A DNA stretch of 18,047 nt from an uncultured Lachnospiraceae bacterium (GCA_947177925.1 CAMWWJ010000026.1:1-18047), one strand, 5' to 3'; positions 1 to 7,608 are shown, counted from the first letter of the stretch. Numbers and translations: made by a program. The notes: a model not told the origin generated them from the letters alone.

Positions 1-125
1 CCCTACAATATTTTTTTAACAATTCCATTTGTTTTTTTCCTTTTTTATCAATAATCCTATCATACCTACCAGTTATTTATTTGTCAAATCCCTATTGCAT
101 TTTCGGGTTTCACTTCCTAAGTTCC

Positions 126-154
126 TTGCCAAGAAACGGAAAGTATACTAAAAT
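126..154 (+). promoter_or_regulatory. Sigma-A type promoter of the large membrane protein gene
   Basis: TTGCCA at 126-131, a 17-nt spacer, then TAAAAT at 149-154; each hexamer matches the consensus at five of six positions. Transcription would begin near 161, which leaves about 50 nt of leader before the ribosome site at 202-210. The overlapping TATACT at 144-149 is an alternative -10 but has no good -35. The rest of 1-165 is AT-rich and shows no gene. Confidence 0.5.
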
Positions 155-213
155 GAATTATATTTGTGCAATATCTGCCAAAACTTATAAGAAACAGGAA
201 CGGAGGAAGGGCT

Positions 214-3207
214 TTGAGGGAACAGTTAAATAAAAACAATGGTAATTTTCATACAGAAGAAAGCAATGCTTCAAAAGAAATAGCGGAATTTGTTCTGTCA
301 TTTCTTTTTGCCATAGGAATCTGCGGCGCTCTCTTTCATTATTTCTGGGGGCATCTTTCCCATATACCGGAAACATTTACGGACATTATCATAGAGCATC
401 CTGCCATTACCGGGCTTACCAAATCAGGCGAGCTTCAGTTGTTCTGGTGCCTGCTTCCCCTTGGGCTTCTTCTTTTATCCCTTATTTTATTATTGCTCAG
501 AAAGGCTTCCTTTAAGCCCCACCTTTTCCCCAAATGCCGGAAAGCCCTTCAGGATTTTTCCGCCAAATACATTCCCCCATGCCTTATTCTGCTGCTCCTG
601 CCCTGCCTGCTCCGTTACGGATTCTATCAGACCTTTTCCATGCCCCTTCTCATTGGCATAATTCTATTCCTGCTATCTTATATCTTCTTTCGGGATATTT
701 ATCAGGAAATACTGCTTACCGTACTTTTTACTTATTACGGCATACTTAGTATTTTTACAATCATCAGCCATTTTACCACAAAAGGAAATATCAGCAATAC
801 GCTATTATATATCATAACACTTGCTATTTCTTTGCTGTTTTTAGGAATCTGTATTATTTTTCAGAAAAAGAGCCTGATTCCTACAGCTATCAGGCTTCTT
901 CAGTTTCTATTGCCTTTTTTGCTTGCAGTATTCCTTGTTGACACTTATCTTTACCAGGGCACTCTGATCCGGATACCTTATGCTCCCTTTTATTATCTGT
1001 TCTTTGGGATTTTATTTCTGCTTTTTGAGGCTTCTGTGTTTTCTTTATGGAAGAAAAAAGAGCAACTGGTTTCCATGGCATCGCCGATTCTGATTTTTAT
1101 TTATAATTCCTTTTCCGCTGCTCCCATGTATGCCCAGCCTGACCAGCACCATCATGGCGAACAGATGATTCCCTGGCAGCAGGTCTTTGAGCTGGGACAA
1201 AAGCTGTATACAGAATATACTCCCGTATCCGGTCTGTTTCCAATGGTAAACGGCACGATACAAAACATATTTTTAAACGGCACTGTTTCAGACTACTCCC
1301 CTTCCATTTCTATAACAGTTGTTTTGTTTTCCATGCTGACTATGTATCTGTTGGCAAAGCATGTAGGCACCTGCCTTGCGCTGTGCTTTGCGGTGCTGTT
1401 TGCCCTGCCAAGCTATAACCGGCAATACATGGTACTGCCTGTCCTTCTTCTTTTAACCCTTCCAAAGCTTGTTGAAAATAAGGGCTTATGGTTTCCAAGT
1501 TACGTGCTTAGCTGCTTTTTATCCGGACTTTACTATCCGCTGTTTGGCGCCGCTCTTTTATTGGGACTGGCTCCTTTGGGACTCTGGCAGCTCATTACTT
1601 ATATAAAATCCAAAGATTTGAAAGCGGACTGCAAAAAGCCTTCTTTTTATATAAGCTGGCTGTCTTGTATGATTCCTGTCATACTGGCTGTTCCATTACT
1701 GCTTAAATTATTAAATCACACCTTAACCTATTCCTCTCAAACAGTGCTGGCAGATGGAATTTCCTTATTAGGGCAATCTGCTCCCTCACACCTGTTTCCG
1801 TTTCTGCCAGAGGGAGATTTAAAAAACATGTGCTATATATTTTTAAGATTTTTCCTGCCTATGATTGGCGTATGGCTGCTGTTTTATATATTGTTAAAAC
1901 ATTTATTAGTTTCCGCAAAAGGATTAAAAAAGACAAAAAAGCTTTCCTGCCCTTCTCTTCTGTTTGGCCTGGCTGCAGGTGCCATTACCTTATTGTTTTC
2001 TTATTCTTATACGTTAGTAAGAGCCGACTATAGTATGGTTTTGTCCAGAACGGCGCCTGTGCTCATTGCCGTTTTAGGTATGTTTCTTCCGGTACTGCTG
2101 ATTTCCTATGGGAAAAGGTTTTCCCGGGCTTTCGTGTTTCTTGTGGTGGCAGTTTCCTTTTCTCTCCCTATGATACTTTATACAAAGGTAGAGGATATGA
2201 AATTTCCCAATATGTGGGTGTATCCAAACGGTAATTCTGACATTCTGTTAGATGACAGTGACAAGCTCTTTACTTATTATACGGTTCCTGAAGGATTTTT
2301 CAGGGCAGGTGATCTGGATATTTCCGGGGAAACCGCCAATCGGCTGGGAGCCGGATTTCTAATCGGTGACCAGGTGCATTATATAAATGACTATGAAAAG
2401 GTAATACAAAAATGCAGCGCCGTGTCGGAGGACACCACTTATTTAGGCTTTGACGGACAGGGATTTTACTATTTCAATCATGTGAAAGCATGCGCTACCG
2501 GCTTTATTCCGGCTGCAAAAGGCTATGCTGCCCAAAAAAGCATTATTGAAACGGCCAAAAAGAAGCCTCCCGTGATTTTTCTTATCAACGGGGAAAGCAA
2601 TTATTATTTATATTATTGGATGTGGAACAATAAGTATCTCTACAAAGCAGAGGATCAGGCTTTTTATCCGGCAAAGCTATATGAACTGATTTATGGGAAC
2701 GAGCCTTCCGACAATTATCTGGACTATTTTACAGGCCAGGAATATGGGCACCAAATGGGGCTTATTCCCAGCTCTTTCGGTAATTCCCTGGAAACTCTTG
2801 CTCCCCTGTTCATAGAGGAAAAAAATATAGTAGAAGATTGGAAAACGGGCGCTTATCCGGAATCTTATAGCTGTAAGACGGACTTTTCGGGAATGGAATA
2901 TGATTTTCTTTATCTGGAGCTTTCTCCTGGCGGATTAGGGGGCGTCATGACCTACTTTCCCTCCGGAACGGTTACCGTCTCCTTCCAGGCTGCAGGGGTT
3001 GACCACAAGACGGCAAAAAACCGGGTACAGTCTGTTACCTGTACGATAAAAGACGGAAAACTCCTGATTCCTATGGGAATGAATCCAAACTGGCTTCTGA
3101 ACCGGATTTCCTCTATTACTATTACTGCTGACAGCACCTTGAACGACGATACCTTTCCTCTGGATTTTCAGATAAAGGAGGCACGTCTGCTGAAAATCAG
3201 GCAGTAA
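214..3207 (+). CDS. Large polytopic membrane protein, GT-C glycosyltransferase-like
   Basis: A 997-aa protein with a long membrane part and a C-terminal soluble domain. An in-frame GTG at 166 has no ribosome site and lies almost at the predicted transcription start. The TTG at 214 follows GGAGGAAGG (202-210) at a proper distance, so I start there. Residues 1-25 are hydrophilic. Roughly 14-16 hydrophobic helices run from residue 27 to 655, and residues 660-997 form a soluble domain, probably outside the cell, ending in a beta-rich stretch. A loop at about residues 308-317 reads QPDQHHHGEQ, followed by a YTPVSGLFP segment. An acidic/His loop of this kind followed by a Gly-rich turn is typical of membrane GT-C enzymes that use polyprenyl-phosphate sugars. 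The enzyme class is inferred from layout only, and donor and acceptor are unknown. It has its own promoter and terminator and no operon partner in view. It could also be a transporter-like or non-catalytic surface polymer protein. Confidence 0.6.
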   Translation: MREQLNKNNGNFHTEESNASKEIAEFVLSFLFAIGICGALFHYFWGHLSHIPETFTDIIIEHPAITGLTKSGELQLFWCLLPLGLLLLSLILLLLRKASFKPHLFPKCRKALQDFSAKYIPPCLILLLLPCLLRYGFYQTFSMPLLIGIILFLLSYIFFRDIYQEILLTVLFTYYGILSIFTIISHFTTKGNISNTLLYIITLAISLLFLGICIIFQKKSLIPTAIRLLQFLLPFLLAVFLVDTYLYQGTLIRIPYAPFYYLFFGILFLLFEASVFSLWKKKEQLVSMASPILIFIYNSFSAAPMYAQPDQHHHGEQMIPWQQVFELGQKLYTEYTPVSGLFPMVNGTIQNIFLNGTVSDYSPSISITVVLFSMLTMYLLAKHVGTCLALCFAVLFALPSYNRQYMVLPVLLLLTLPKLVENKGLWFPSYVLSCFLSGLYYPLFGAALLLGLAPLGLWQLITYIKSKDLKADCKKPSFYISWLSCMIPVILAVPLLLKLLNHTLTYSSQTVLADGISLLGQSAPSHLFPFLPEGDLKNMCYIFLRFFLPMIGVWLLFYILLKHLLVSAKGLKKTKKLSCPSLLFGLAAGAITLLFSYSYTLVRADYSMVLSRTAPVLIAVLGMFLPVLLISYGKRFSRAFVFLVVAVSFSLPMILYTKVEDMKFPNMWVYPNGNSDILLDDSDKLFTYYTVPEGFFRAGDLDISGETANRLGAGFLIGDQVHYINDYEKVIQKCSAVSEDTTYLGFDGQGFYYFNHVKACATGFIPAAKGYAAQKSIIETAKKKPPVIFLINGESNYYLYYWMWNNKYLYKAEDQAFYPAKLYELIYGNEPSDNYLDYFTGQEYGHQMGLIPSSFGNSLETLAPLFIEEKNIVEDWKTGAYPESYSCKTDFSGMEYDFLYLELSPGGLGGVMTYFPSGTVTVSFQAAGVDHKTAKNRVQSVTCTIKDGKLLIPMGMNPNWLLNRISSITITADSTLNDDTFPLDFQIKEARLLKIRQ

Positions 3208-3227
3208 GGGAATTGGAATGCAAAAAA

Positions 3228-3283
3228 AGAAAGCATATACGGAATTCTTCTGTTTCTATTCCTTATATGCTTTCTCTCTTTTT
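3228..3283. terminator. Bidirectional intrinsic terminator
   Basis: A 12-bp perfect stem (3228-3239 with 3264-3275) continues after one mismatch into 5 more pairs (3241-3245 with 3258-3262), with a 12-nt loop. On the plus strand it is followed by CTCTTTTT (3276-3283). On the minus strand the preceding run of seven A (3222-3228) becomes a U tract. It sits between two convergent genes, so it can end both transcripts. Confidence 0.85.
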
Positions 3284-3294
3284 ATGCTGAAAGC

Positions 3295-3918
3295 CTATTC
3301 AAAGGCAACTACATCTCCATCATAGGTATTCTCGATGAAGGTCTTGATATCATCAGATTTTAATACTTCTACCAATGCTTTAATCCCTTCATTTTCCTCA
3401 TTTCCTTCTTTCACTGCAATAATATTCACATAGGTCTTTGCTTCTTCCGAATCTGTTCCCTGCGAAATATCAAATGGTTCATAATGGATTTCGCCCGCAT
3501 TTACTAAATGGGTTCCCTGCTCTTCATTAAAGCTGTCTAAATATGAAATATCCTGGAAATAATTGGCGTCAAATTCACCGCTTTCCACAACCAGATTCGG
3601 CTGTACATCATCATCAAAAATAGTCACTTCCAAGTCCCAGCCTTTTGCTGCCAATAAAGGCTTTGCCTGTTCCAAGATTTCTGCATGAGGTGTGGCGGTT
3701 GACGCGACGGTAATAGTCCCTTTTATTTCCACTGCATCTCCTTCGATATTTTCCTCCATTTCTCCATCCTCTTCCGGATTTACCTCCACGCTATCACCAG
3801 TTACAATTTCCACATCATCTGCGCCAGATGTTTTTGCTCCGTCCTGACTGCCGCAGCCTGTTAAAACTCCTGCTGCCAGCACTGTGGCAAATAACGTTGT
3901 GAATATTCTCTTTTTCAT
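3295..3918 (-). CDS. metQ: MetQ/NlpA-family solute-binding lipoprotein, internally shortened
   Basis: A 207-aa lipoprotein. I start at the ATG at 3918 because GGAGGAGG lies just upstream and MKKRIFTTLF begins a classic signal peptide; reading further upstream only extends into the leader RNA. The lipobox is LTGC with the lipidated Cys at residue 22. An acidic linker follows to about residue 65. Then comes the family core: ATPHAEIL, KPLLAAKGWDLEV, DDVQPNLVVESGEFDANYFQ and YLDSFNEEQG. After HYEPFDI it jumps directly to DSEEAKTYVNIIAVKEGNE and a normal C-terminus. MetQ proteins are usually about 270 aa; roughly 80 residues, most of the second lobe with its IAIPND-like and VINGNYA-like segments, are absent and the reading frame is intact. 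Normal members deliver methionine or similar ligands to the MetNI ABC transporter, but no metN or metI is nearby. Whether it still binds a ligand is doubtful. Confidence 0.85.
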   Translation of the reverse strand: MKKRIFTTLFATVLAAGVLTGCGSQDGAKTSGADDVEIVTGDSVEVNPEEDGEMEENIEGDAVEIKGTITVASTATPHAEILEQAKPLLAAKGWDLEVTIFDDDVQPNLVVESGEFDANYFQDISYLDSFNEEQGTHLVNAGEIHYEPFDISQGTDSEEAKTYVNIIAVKEGNEENEGIKALVEVLKSDDIKTFIENTYDGDVVAFE

Positions 3919-4072
3919 AATTATCCTCCTCCCGTTTCCCTTCTCTGGAACCTTGTCTTTCTCTATTTGACAACTCCCCTTGTCCGGCTTTGAGTGATTG
4001 GTTCCTATTTTCACCTGATTTTTATCTGCCGGAAACCTTTTCCTACTAAACCTGTATGTTTAATGTGTCATG

Positions 4073-4101
4073 AGTATATAATAGTTTTTAGAGGTTGTCA
4101 A
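4073..4101 (-). promoter_or_regulatory. Sigma-A promoter of the MetQ-like gene
   Basis: Read on the minus strand: a perfect TTGACA (4101-4096), a 17-nt spacer, then TATACT (4078-4073). The leader RNA to the ATG at 3918 would be about 150 nt. I looked in that leader for S-box, T-box and other known riboswitch cores and saw none. The only structure noted is a GGAACC/GGTTCC pair with a long loop. Confidence 0.75.
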
Positions 4102-4126
4102 TAGGAAATAAAAGTTTTTAGGGATT
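4083..4126. repeat. Imperfect direct repeat straddling the metQ-like -35 box
   Basis: AGTTTTTAGAGGTT (4083-4096) and AGTTTTTAGGGATT (4113-4126) match at 12 of 14 positions and start 30 bp apart, close to three helical turns. The first copy lies in the spacer of the metQ-like promoter and the second lies just upstream of its -35. This placement suits a regulator site, but no protein can be named. Confidence 0.35.
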
Positions 4127-4218
4127 TGGATAATGGGACGGAGCCTCTCTCATCTTTCTGTTACGTCCGCTCAGCCTGTAACCGCCAATATTTTTTATCA
4201 TTTTTTCATATAAATGCA

Positions 4219-4248
4219 TTGCATTATTCCATGTTTTTATGTTAAAAT
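4219..4248 (+). promoter_or_regulatory. Possible promoter of the first Rpn gene
   Basis: TTGCAT (4219-4224), an 18-nt spacer and TAAAAT (4243-4248). If used, the leader to the ATG at 4470 would be about 215 nt. No convincing gene lies in 4102-4469. The 75-codon frame at 4214-4441 has no ribosome site and looks like chance. Confidence 0.35.
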
Positions 4249-4269
4249 GCGGGAAAGCATTCATATTCT

Positions 4270-4427
4270 AACTTTCCGGCAGACAGCCGAATCTAATATC
4301 AATTCTAAAAAGTCAAAGAACATCAATGCTTTCAATTTACCAATAACAGGAAAAAGTGAAAAGCAGCGAGGTTTTTTGAAGAATCGTGGGAGAATGATAG
4401 AAACTATGGGAGAAAACTTTCCGGCAG
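4270..4427. repeat. 13-bp direct repeat pair in the Rpn1 leader
   Basis: AACTTTCCGGCAG occurs at 4270-4282 and again at 4415-4427, 145 bp apart, both upstream of the Rpn1 start. The function is unknown. It could be a duplicated regulator site or a trace of a small duplication. Confidence 0.4.
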
Positions 4428-4445
4428 CCACAGGAAAATAGAAAA

Positions 4446-4463
4446 CCTCCTGCAAAAAGGAGG
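4446..4463 (+). promoter_or_regulatory. Hairpin masking the Rpn1 ribosome binding site
   Basis: CCTCCT (4446-4451) is fully complementary to AGGAGG (4458-4463), with loop GCAAAA. The right arm is the Shine-Dalgarno sequence of the ATG at 4470. A perfect anti-Shine-Dalgarno directly upstream would keep translation of the full-length protein low. Such masking is known for transposase and toxin genes. The pairing is seen in the sequence; the regulatory effect is inferred. Confidence 0.55.
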
Positions 4464-4469
4464 AAATGC

Positions 4470-5453
4470 ATGAAAAAGAGTACGAAAAAGGAAACCGACA
4501 TAAAAGTCATCCTCGATAACAAGGATACGATATTCCGCATGATCTACAGTGACACAGAGGAATTACTGAATCTTTATAATGCTGTGAACAACACCCATTA
4601 TAAAGATCCGGATGAATTAGAGATTACCACACTGGAAAACGCCATCTATATGAAAGCGGTAAGTCCCCGATATAAAATCGGGGAAAATATGAAAAATGAC
4701 GTCTCCTGCATACTGGACATGTGGATGAACCTATACGAGCACCAGTCCACAGTGAATCCCAACATGCCCTTAAGGGACTTGTTTTACACATCCAGATTGT
4801 ATGAGAAACTAACCGTTGGGAAAGACCTGTATTCTAGTAAGCGGATCATGCTACCGACGCCCAAATATATCACCTTTTATAACGGCATGGCAGAGCAGCC
4901 GGAGCGGAGGATCATGAAGCTGTCGGATTCCTTCGAACAGAGCAGGGAAGTGAATCTGGAGCTGACGGTAGTCCAGCTGAATATCAATCCCGGCTACAAC
5001 GAGGAATTGAAAAGTAACTGCCCTACCTTATACCAATACATGCTGTATGTAGAAAAGGTGAGGACTTATACGGAACTGCTGCCTATAGAGGAATCCATAA
5101 GGAAGGCAGTGGACGAATGCATAAAAGAGGGGATTTTAAGGGAATTCCTAATAAAAAATAAAGCGGAGGCCATTCAGATGAGTATATTTGAGTATGATGA
5201 AGAGCTACATAAAAGGACATTGCGTGAAGAAGGATATGAGGAAGGAATAACATGTGGAATGGAACAAGGGCTCGTGCGTGGCAGAAGCGAGGGAAAAGCA
5301 GAAGGTATTCTGGAATTGCTGGAAGAGTTAGGAAAAATCCCGGAAGTAGAGAAACAAAAGATTCTGTCGGAAAGGAACCTGGATACCCTAAAGAAATGGC
5401 TTAAAACAGCAGCCAGAGCAGAATCCATTGAGCAGTTTTTAAGTAATATGTAG
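4470..5453 (+). CDS. Rpn-family PD-(D/E)XK nuclease / putative transposase (Rpn1)
   Basis: A 327-aa protein of the recombination-promoting nuclease family, whose E. coli members are DNA endonucleases. The nuclease core shows Asp77, then Glu90 and Gln92 in YEHQST, giving the D-x(12)-E-x-Q pattern, followed by NPNMPLRDLFY, typical of Clostridial members. Residues about 250-280 are rich in EG pairs, and the last 54 residues form an amphipathic module (ELLEELGKIPE ... LKKWLKTAARA). The start ATG is preceded by AAGGAGG at a 6-nt spacing, and that site can be masked by a hairpin. It stands alone between the MetQ-like gene and a convergent kinase-like gene. An internal ATG at 5178 has its own strong ribosome site and could yield a separate C-terminal protein. 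Its role may be genome rearrangement, phage defence or toxin-like activity; the sequence cannot decide. Confidence 0.88.
   Translation: MKKSTKKETDIKVILDNKDTIFRMIYSDTEELLNLYNAVNNTHYKDPDELEITTLENAIYMKAVSPRYKIGENMKNDVSCILDMWMNLYEHQSTVNPNMPLRDLFYTSRLYEKLTVGKDLYSSKRIMLPTPKYITFYNGMAEQPERRIMKLSDSFEQSREVNLELTVVQLNINPGYNEELKSNCPTLYQYMLYVEKVRTYTELLPIEESIRKAVDECIKEGILREFLIKNKAEAIQMSIFEYDEELHKRTLREEGYEEGITCGMEQGLVRGRSEGKAEGILELLEELGKIPEVEKQKILSERNLDTLKKWLKTAARAESIEQFLSNM
5178..5453 (+). CDS. Possible internal-start small protein of Rpn1 (RpnS-like)
   Basis: ATG at 5178 is codon 237 of Rpn1 and is in frame. GGAGG (5165-5169) lies exactly 8 nt upstream. Translation here would give 91 residues starting MSIFEYDEELHK, containing the EG-rich stretch and the C-terminal module without the nuclease core. 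E. coli rpn genes have been described to make such internal products, which inhibit the full-length toxin. Whether this one is translated is unproven. Confidence 0.4.
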   Translation: MSIFEYDEELHKRTLREEGYEEGITCGMEQGLVRGRSEGKAEGILELLEELGKIPEVEKQKILSERNLDTLKKWLKTAARAESIEQFLSNM

Positions 5454-5463
5454 GTTGGGAAGA

Positions 5464-5500
5464 AGCAGAAACTTCCTGCAATATGCAGGAAATTTCTGCT
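5464..5500. terminator. Long hairpin between convergent genes, probable terminator
   Basis: 17-nt arms (5464-5480 and 5484-5500) pair with one mismatch around a 3-nt loop. It lies between the stop of Rpn1 (5453) and the stop of the convergent kinase-like gene (5520). Neither side has a good U tract: the plus side reads TTCCGCCATTTTC and the minus side is weaker. It may stop or stabilise both transcripts. Confidence 0.6.
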
Positions 5501-5519
5501 TTCCGCCATTTTCAAACAA

Positions 5520-6128
5520 TTATTTAGAGCTTCTTTTGTTCATCCTCTCCTGAATATAACCTACAAGGATTTTTGCTGTTCCATCCACTCCAAGCGGGCT
5601 GCTGTTGATGCATACATCATAATATCTGGAATCGCCCCATTTCGTGTCGGAATGTCTGTTGTGGTACTGTTTTCGCTTTTTATCATGTCTTATCATTTTA
5701 GCTGACGCCTCTGCTTTACTAAGATGAAATTTTTCCATAACATGCTTTCTCTTGCATTCCTTGTTTCCACATACAAAAATGGTAATCAGCCCTTCCATGT
5801 CTTTCAACACCGAATCGGCGCAGCGTCCTACAATCACAAACGATTCCCCTTCTTGGGCCTTCTGCCTTATGAAATCAAACTGCATCTCCGCCACAATTTC
5901 TTCCATGGAATTTGTATACTGTCCAACCCTCCTTGAGAGTATGGGATTTCTGGGCTTTTCATCATATTTTTCAAAGACTTCCACTTTGATGTTCATTTTA
6001 CTGGCCAGTTCGTCTAACATACTTCTGTCATACAACTTGAGTCCTAAGTCCTTTGCAATCTTTTCAGCTATCTCATGCCCCTCGCTGCCAAATTCACGCC
6101 CAATGGCTATGATTGTCTGTCCTGCCAT
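5520..6128 (-). CDS. Cytidylate-kinase-like family protein
   Basis: A 202-aa P-loop protein of the cytidylate kinase-like (Cytidylate_kin2) family. The nucleotide-binding start is IIAIGREFGSEGHEIAEKIA (residues about 6-25), a variant P-loop usual for this family. KLYDRSML and VIVGRCADSVL follow. The lid region carries RHDKKRKQYHNRHSDTKWGDS and ends in CINSSPLGVDGT. True CMP kinases phosphorylate CMP/dCMP; the substrate of this family is not settled. I start at the ATG at 6128 because AAAGGAGG sits 8 nt upstream; the TTG two codons earlier is too close to it. Only 19 nt separate it from the upstream transporter gene, so the two form an operon. Confidence 0.85.
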   Translation of the reverse strand: MAGQTIIAIGREFGSEGHEIAEKIAKDLGLKLYDRSMLDELASKMNIKVEVFEKYDEKPRNPILSRRVGQYTNSMEEIVAEMQFDFIRQKAQEGESFVIVGRCADSVLKDMEGLITIFVCGNKECKRKHVMEKFHLSKAEASAKMIRHDKKRKQYHNRHSDTKWGDSRYYDVCINSSPLGVDGTAKILVGYIQERMNKRSSK

Positions 6129-6147
6129 AACCAATTCCTCCTTTCAC

Positions 6148-7506
6148 CTAACAATAACGTAAGAAAATAATTGCCATAGATACAGCAATTACTACCACAG
6201 TTGCCGGAATTGCTGTTTTGCAATATTCTCCCCAGCTGATCACATGACCGTTTTTCGCTGCCACAGATGTTCCCACAACATTTGCGGATGCACCAATCGG
6301 TGTGGCACTGCCGCCAATGTCCGTTCCCATAGACAGCGCCCATGCAAGCGTTGCGCTATCAACACCCTGTGTGGCTGCAAGACGTTGAATCACAGGCACC
6401 ATTGTAGCCGCAAACGGAATGTTGTCAACAAATGCGCTTGCAACTGCCGATACCCATATAATGATGGCTACCATGATCCGCAGATTTCCCTGGCTGACCT
6501 TTCCAATAAACCCGGCAATAATTTCCAATATCCCCGTCTGCTCCAGACCGCCTACAACCATAAAAAGACCGATAAAAAACAAAAGTGTCTTGTAGTCTAC
6601 CTTTTTTATGATCTGCAAAGCATATTTTCCCGAAGCAAGCAACGTCACTATGGCAATTACCGTACCGATAAATGCAACCGTAAGTCCTGTCTGTGCATGG
6701 GTAACGAGCATTACTACTGCACAGGCAAAAATCAGGCAACTGATAATGAAATCTTTCCTGTTTGTTATGGTTTCTTTTGGGTTTGGCATGGAAGAAACAT
6801 CAACTGGCTGTCCCCCTCCTGCAACAATCTCTTTCCGGAAAGCAAAATAGAAATAGATAATCACAAAAACAAAACTGATCAGTGCCATAACACCTGTATT
6901 TAATACAAAATCTGCAAAAGAATATCCCATGGAAGTACCAATGATAATATTAGGCGGGTCTCCGCACATAGTAGCAGAACCTCCTAAATTGGCACAGAAT
7001 ATTTCTGATAAAATCATCGGCACCGGATTAAACTTTAATAGCTTGGACAGCTCTATTGTAACAGATGCCAAAAAGAGAATTACGGTAATACTGTCAATGA
7101 ACATGGCAAGTATGGATGACATAATCATAAATGCGATAAAAAGAGGAATTGGTTTGTAATGAACCATCCTTGCCAGCGTCATGCACAGCCATCTGAAAAA
7201 TCCTGCCTTAGCCATCCCTTCTACCATTACCATCATTCCTGCTATAAAAATAATGGTAGCCCAGTTGATTCCGGCCGAAGACTCGCTTGCGCTACCCGCT
7301 TCATACCAGAAACCAATGGTAAAAATACTCCTAATATTCAGGGTCTCAAGTATTGCGTCAAGGCTCCGCAATGCAATGCCGAAAACCCCGATCATCGTAA
7401 CCAGACCACATCCAATTGTAACATACTGCCTTTCCACCTTGTCAATAACAATCATTACGAACATGGCAATAAAAATAACTACTGCTAAAACTTGGGCAAC
7501 TAACAT
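6148..7506 (-). CDS. ArsB/NhaD/SLC13-type (ion transporter superfamily) membrane permease
   Basis: A 452-aa inner-membrane transporter of about 11-12 helices. Two related re-entrant motifs mark the inverted-repeat fold of the ion transporter superfamily: NLGGSATMCGDPPNIIIGTS (residues about 173-192) and, in the second half, DNIPFAATMVP and GGSATPIGASANVVGTS. Relatives move sodium/protons, arsenite, or di- and tricarboxylates; the sequence does not fix the substrate. The ATG at 7506 is chosen because GGAG lies 8 nt upstream; the in-frame GTG three codons earlier overlaps that ribosome site. It is first in a two-gene operon with the kinase-like gene and divergent from an AraC-type regulator that probably controls it. 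Confidence 0.85.
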   Translation of the reverse strand: MLVAQVLAVVIFIAMFVMIVIDKVERQYVTIGCGLVTMIGVFGIALRSLDAILETLNIRSIFTIGFWYEAGSASESSAGINWATIIFIAGMMVMVEGMAKAGFFRWLCMTLARMVHYKPIPLFIAFMIMSSILAMFIDSITVILFLASVTIELSKLLKFNPVPMILSEIFCANLGGSATMCGDPPNIIIGTSMGYSFADFVLNTGVMALISFVFVIIYFYFAFRKEIVAGGGQPVDVSSMPNPKETITNRKDFIISCLIFACAVVMLVTHAQTGLTVAFIGTVIAIVTLLASGKYALQIIKKVDYKTLLFFIGLFMVVGGLEQTGILEIIAGFIGKVSQGNLRIMVAIIIWVSAVASAFVDNIPFAATMVPVIQRLAATQGVDSATLAWALSMGTDIGGSATPIGASANVVGTSVAAKNGHVISWGEYCKTAIPATVVVIAVSMAIIFLRYC

Positions 7507-7556
7507 TTCTATCACTCCTTACATTTCTTTTGTTTATAGCTGTCCTGAATGCATAA

Positions 7557-7608
7557 AAGATATGCCGTGTCAATAAAATTATCTTCTCCTAAACTGCAAG
7601 CATATCTT
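7557..7608. promoter_or_regulatory. Inverted repeat around a TTGACA in the transporter upstream region
   Basis: AAGATATGC (7557-7565) and its reverse complement GCATATCTT (7600-7608) are 43 bp apart start to start, about four helical turns. A further GCATA lies at 7551-7555. Between the two arms the minus strand carries a perfect TTGACA (7573-7568), but no good -10 follows at 16-18 nt. A weak promoter that needs an activator would fit. Function is inferred. Confidence 0.35.

Noticed and set aside
3919..4066. Riboswitch in the long leader of the metQ-like gene, and a 32-residue N-terminal extension
   Set aside because: No S-box or T-box core could be found, and the extension precedes a strong ribosome site and a complete lipoprotein signal peptide, so it is leader RNA.
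4214..4441. 75-codon frame upstream of Rpn1
   Set aside because: No ribosome site before its ATG, it overlaps the predicted Rpn1 promoter, and its composition is not protein-like. The reverse-strand frames here are equally unconvincing.
6244..6903. 219-codon plus-strand frame opposite the transporter gene
   Set aside because: Rich in Cys, His, Asn and Arg, no ribosome site, and antisense to a gene with clear family motifs. It is a shadow frame.
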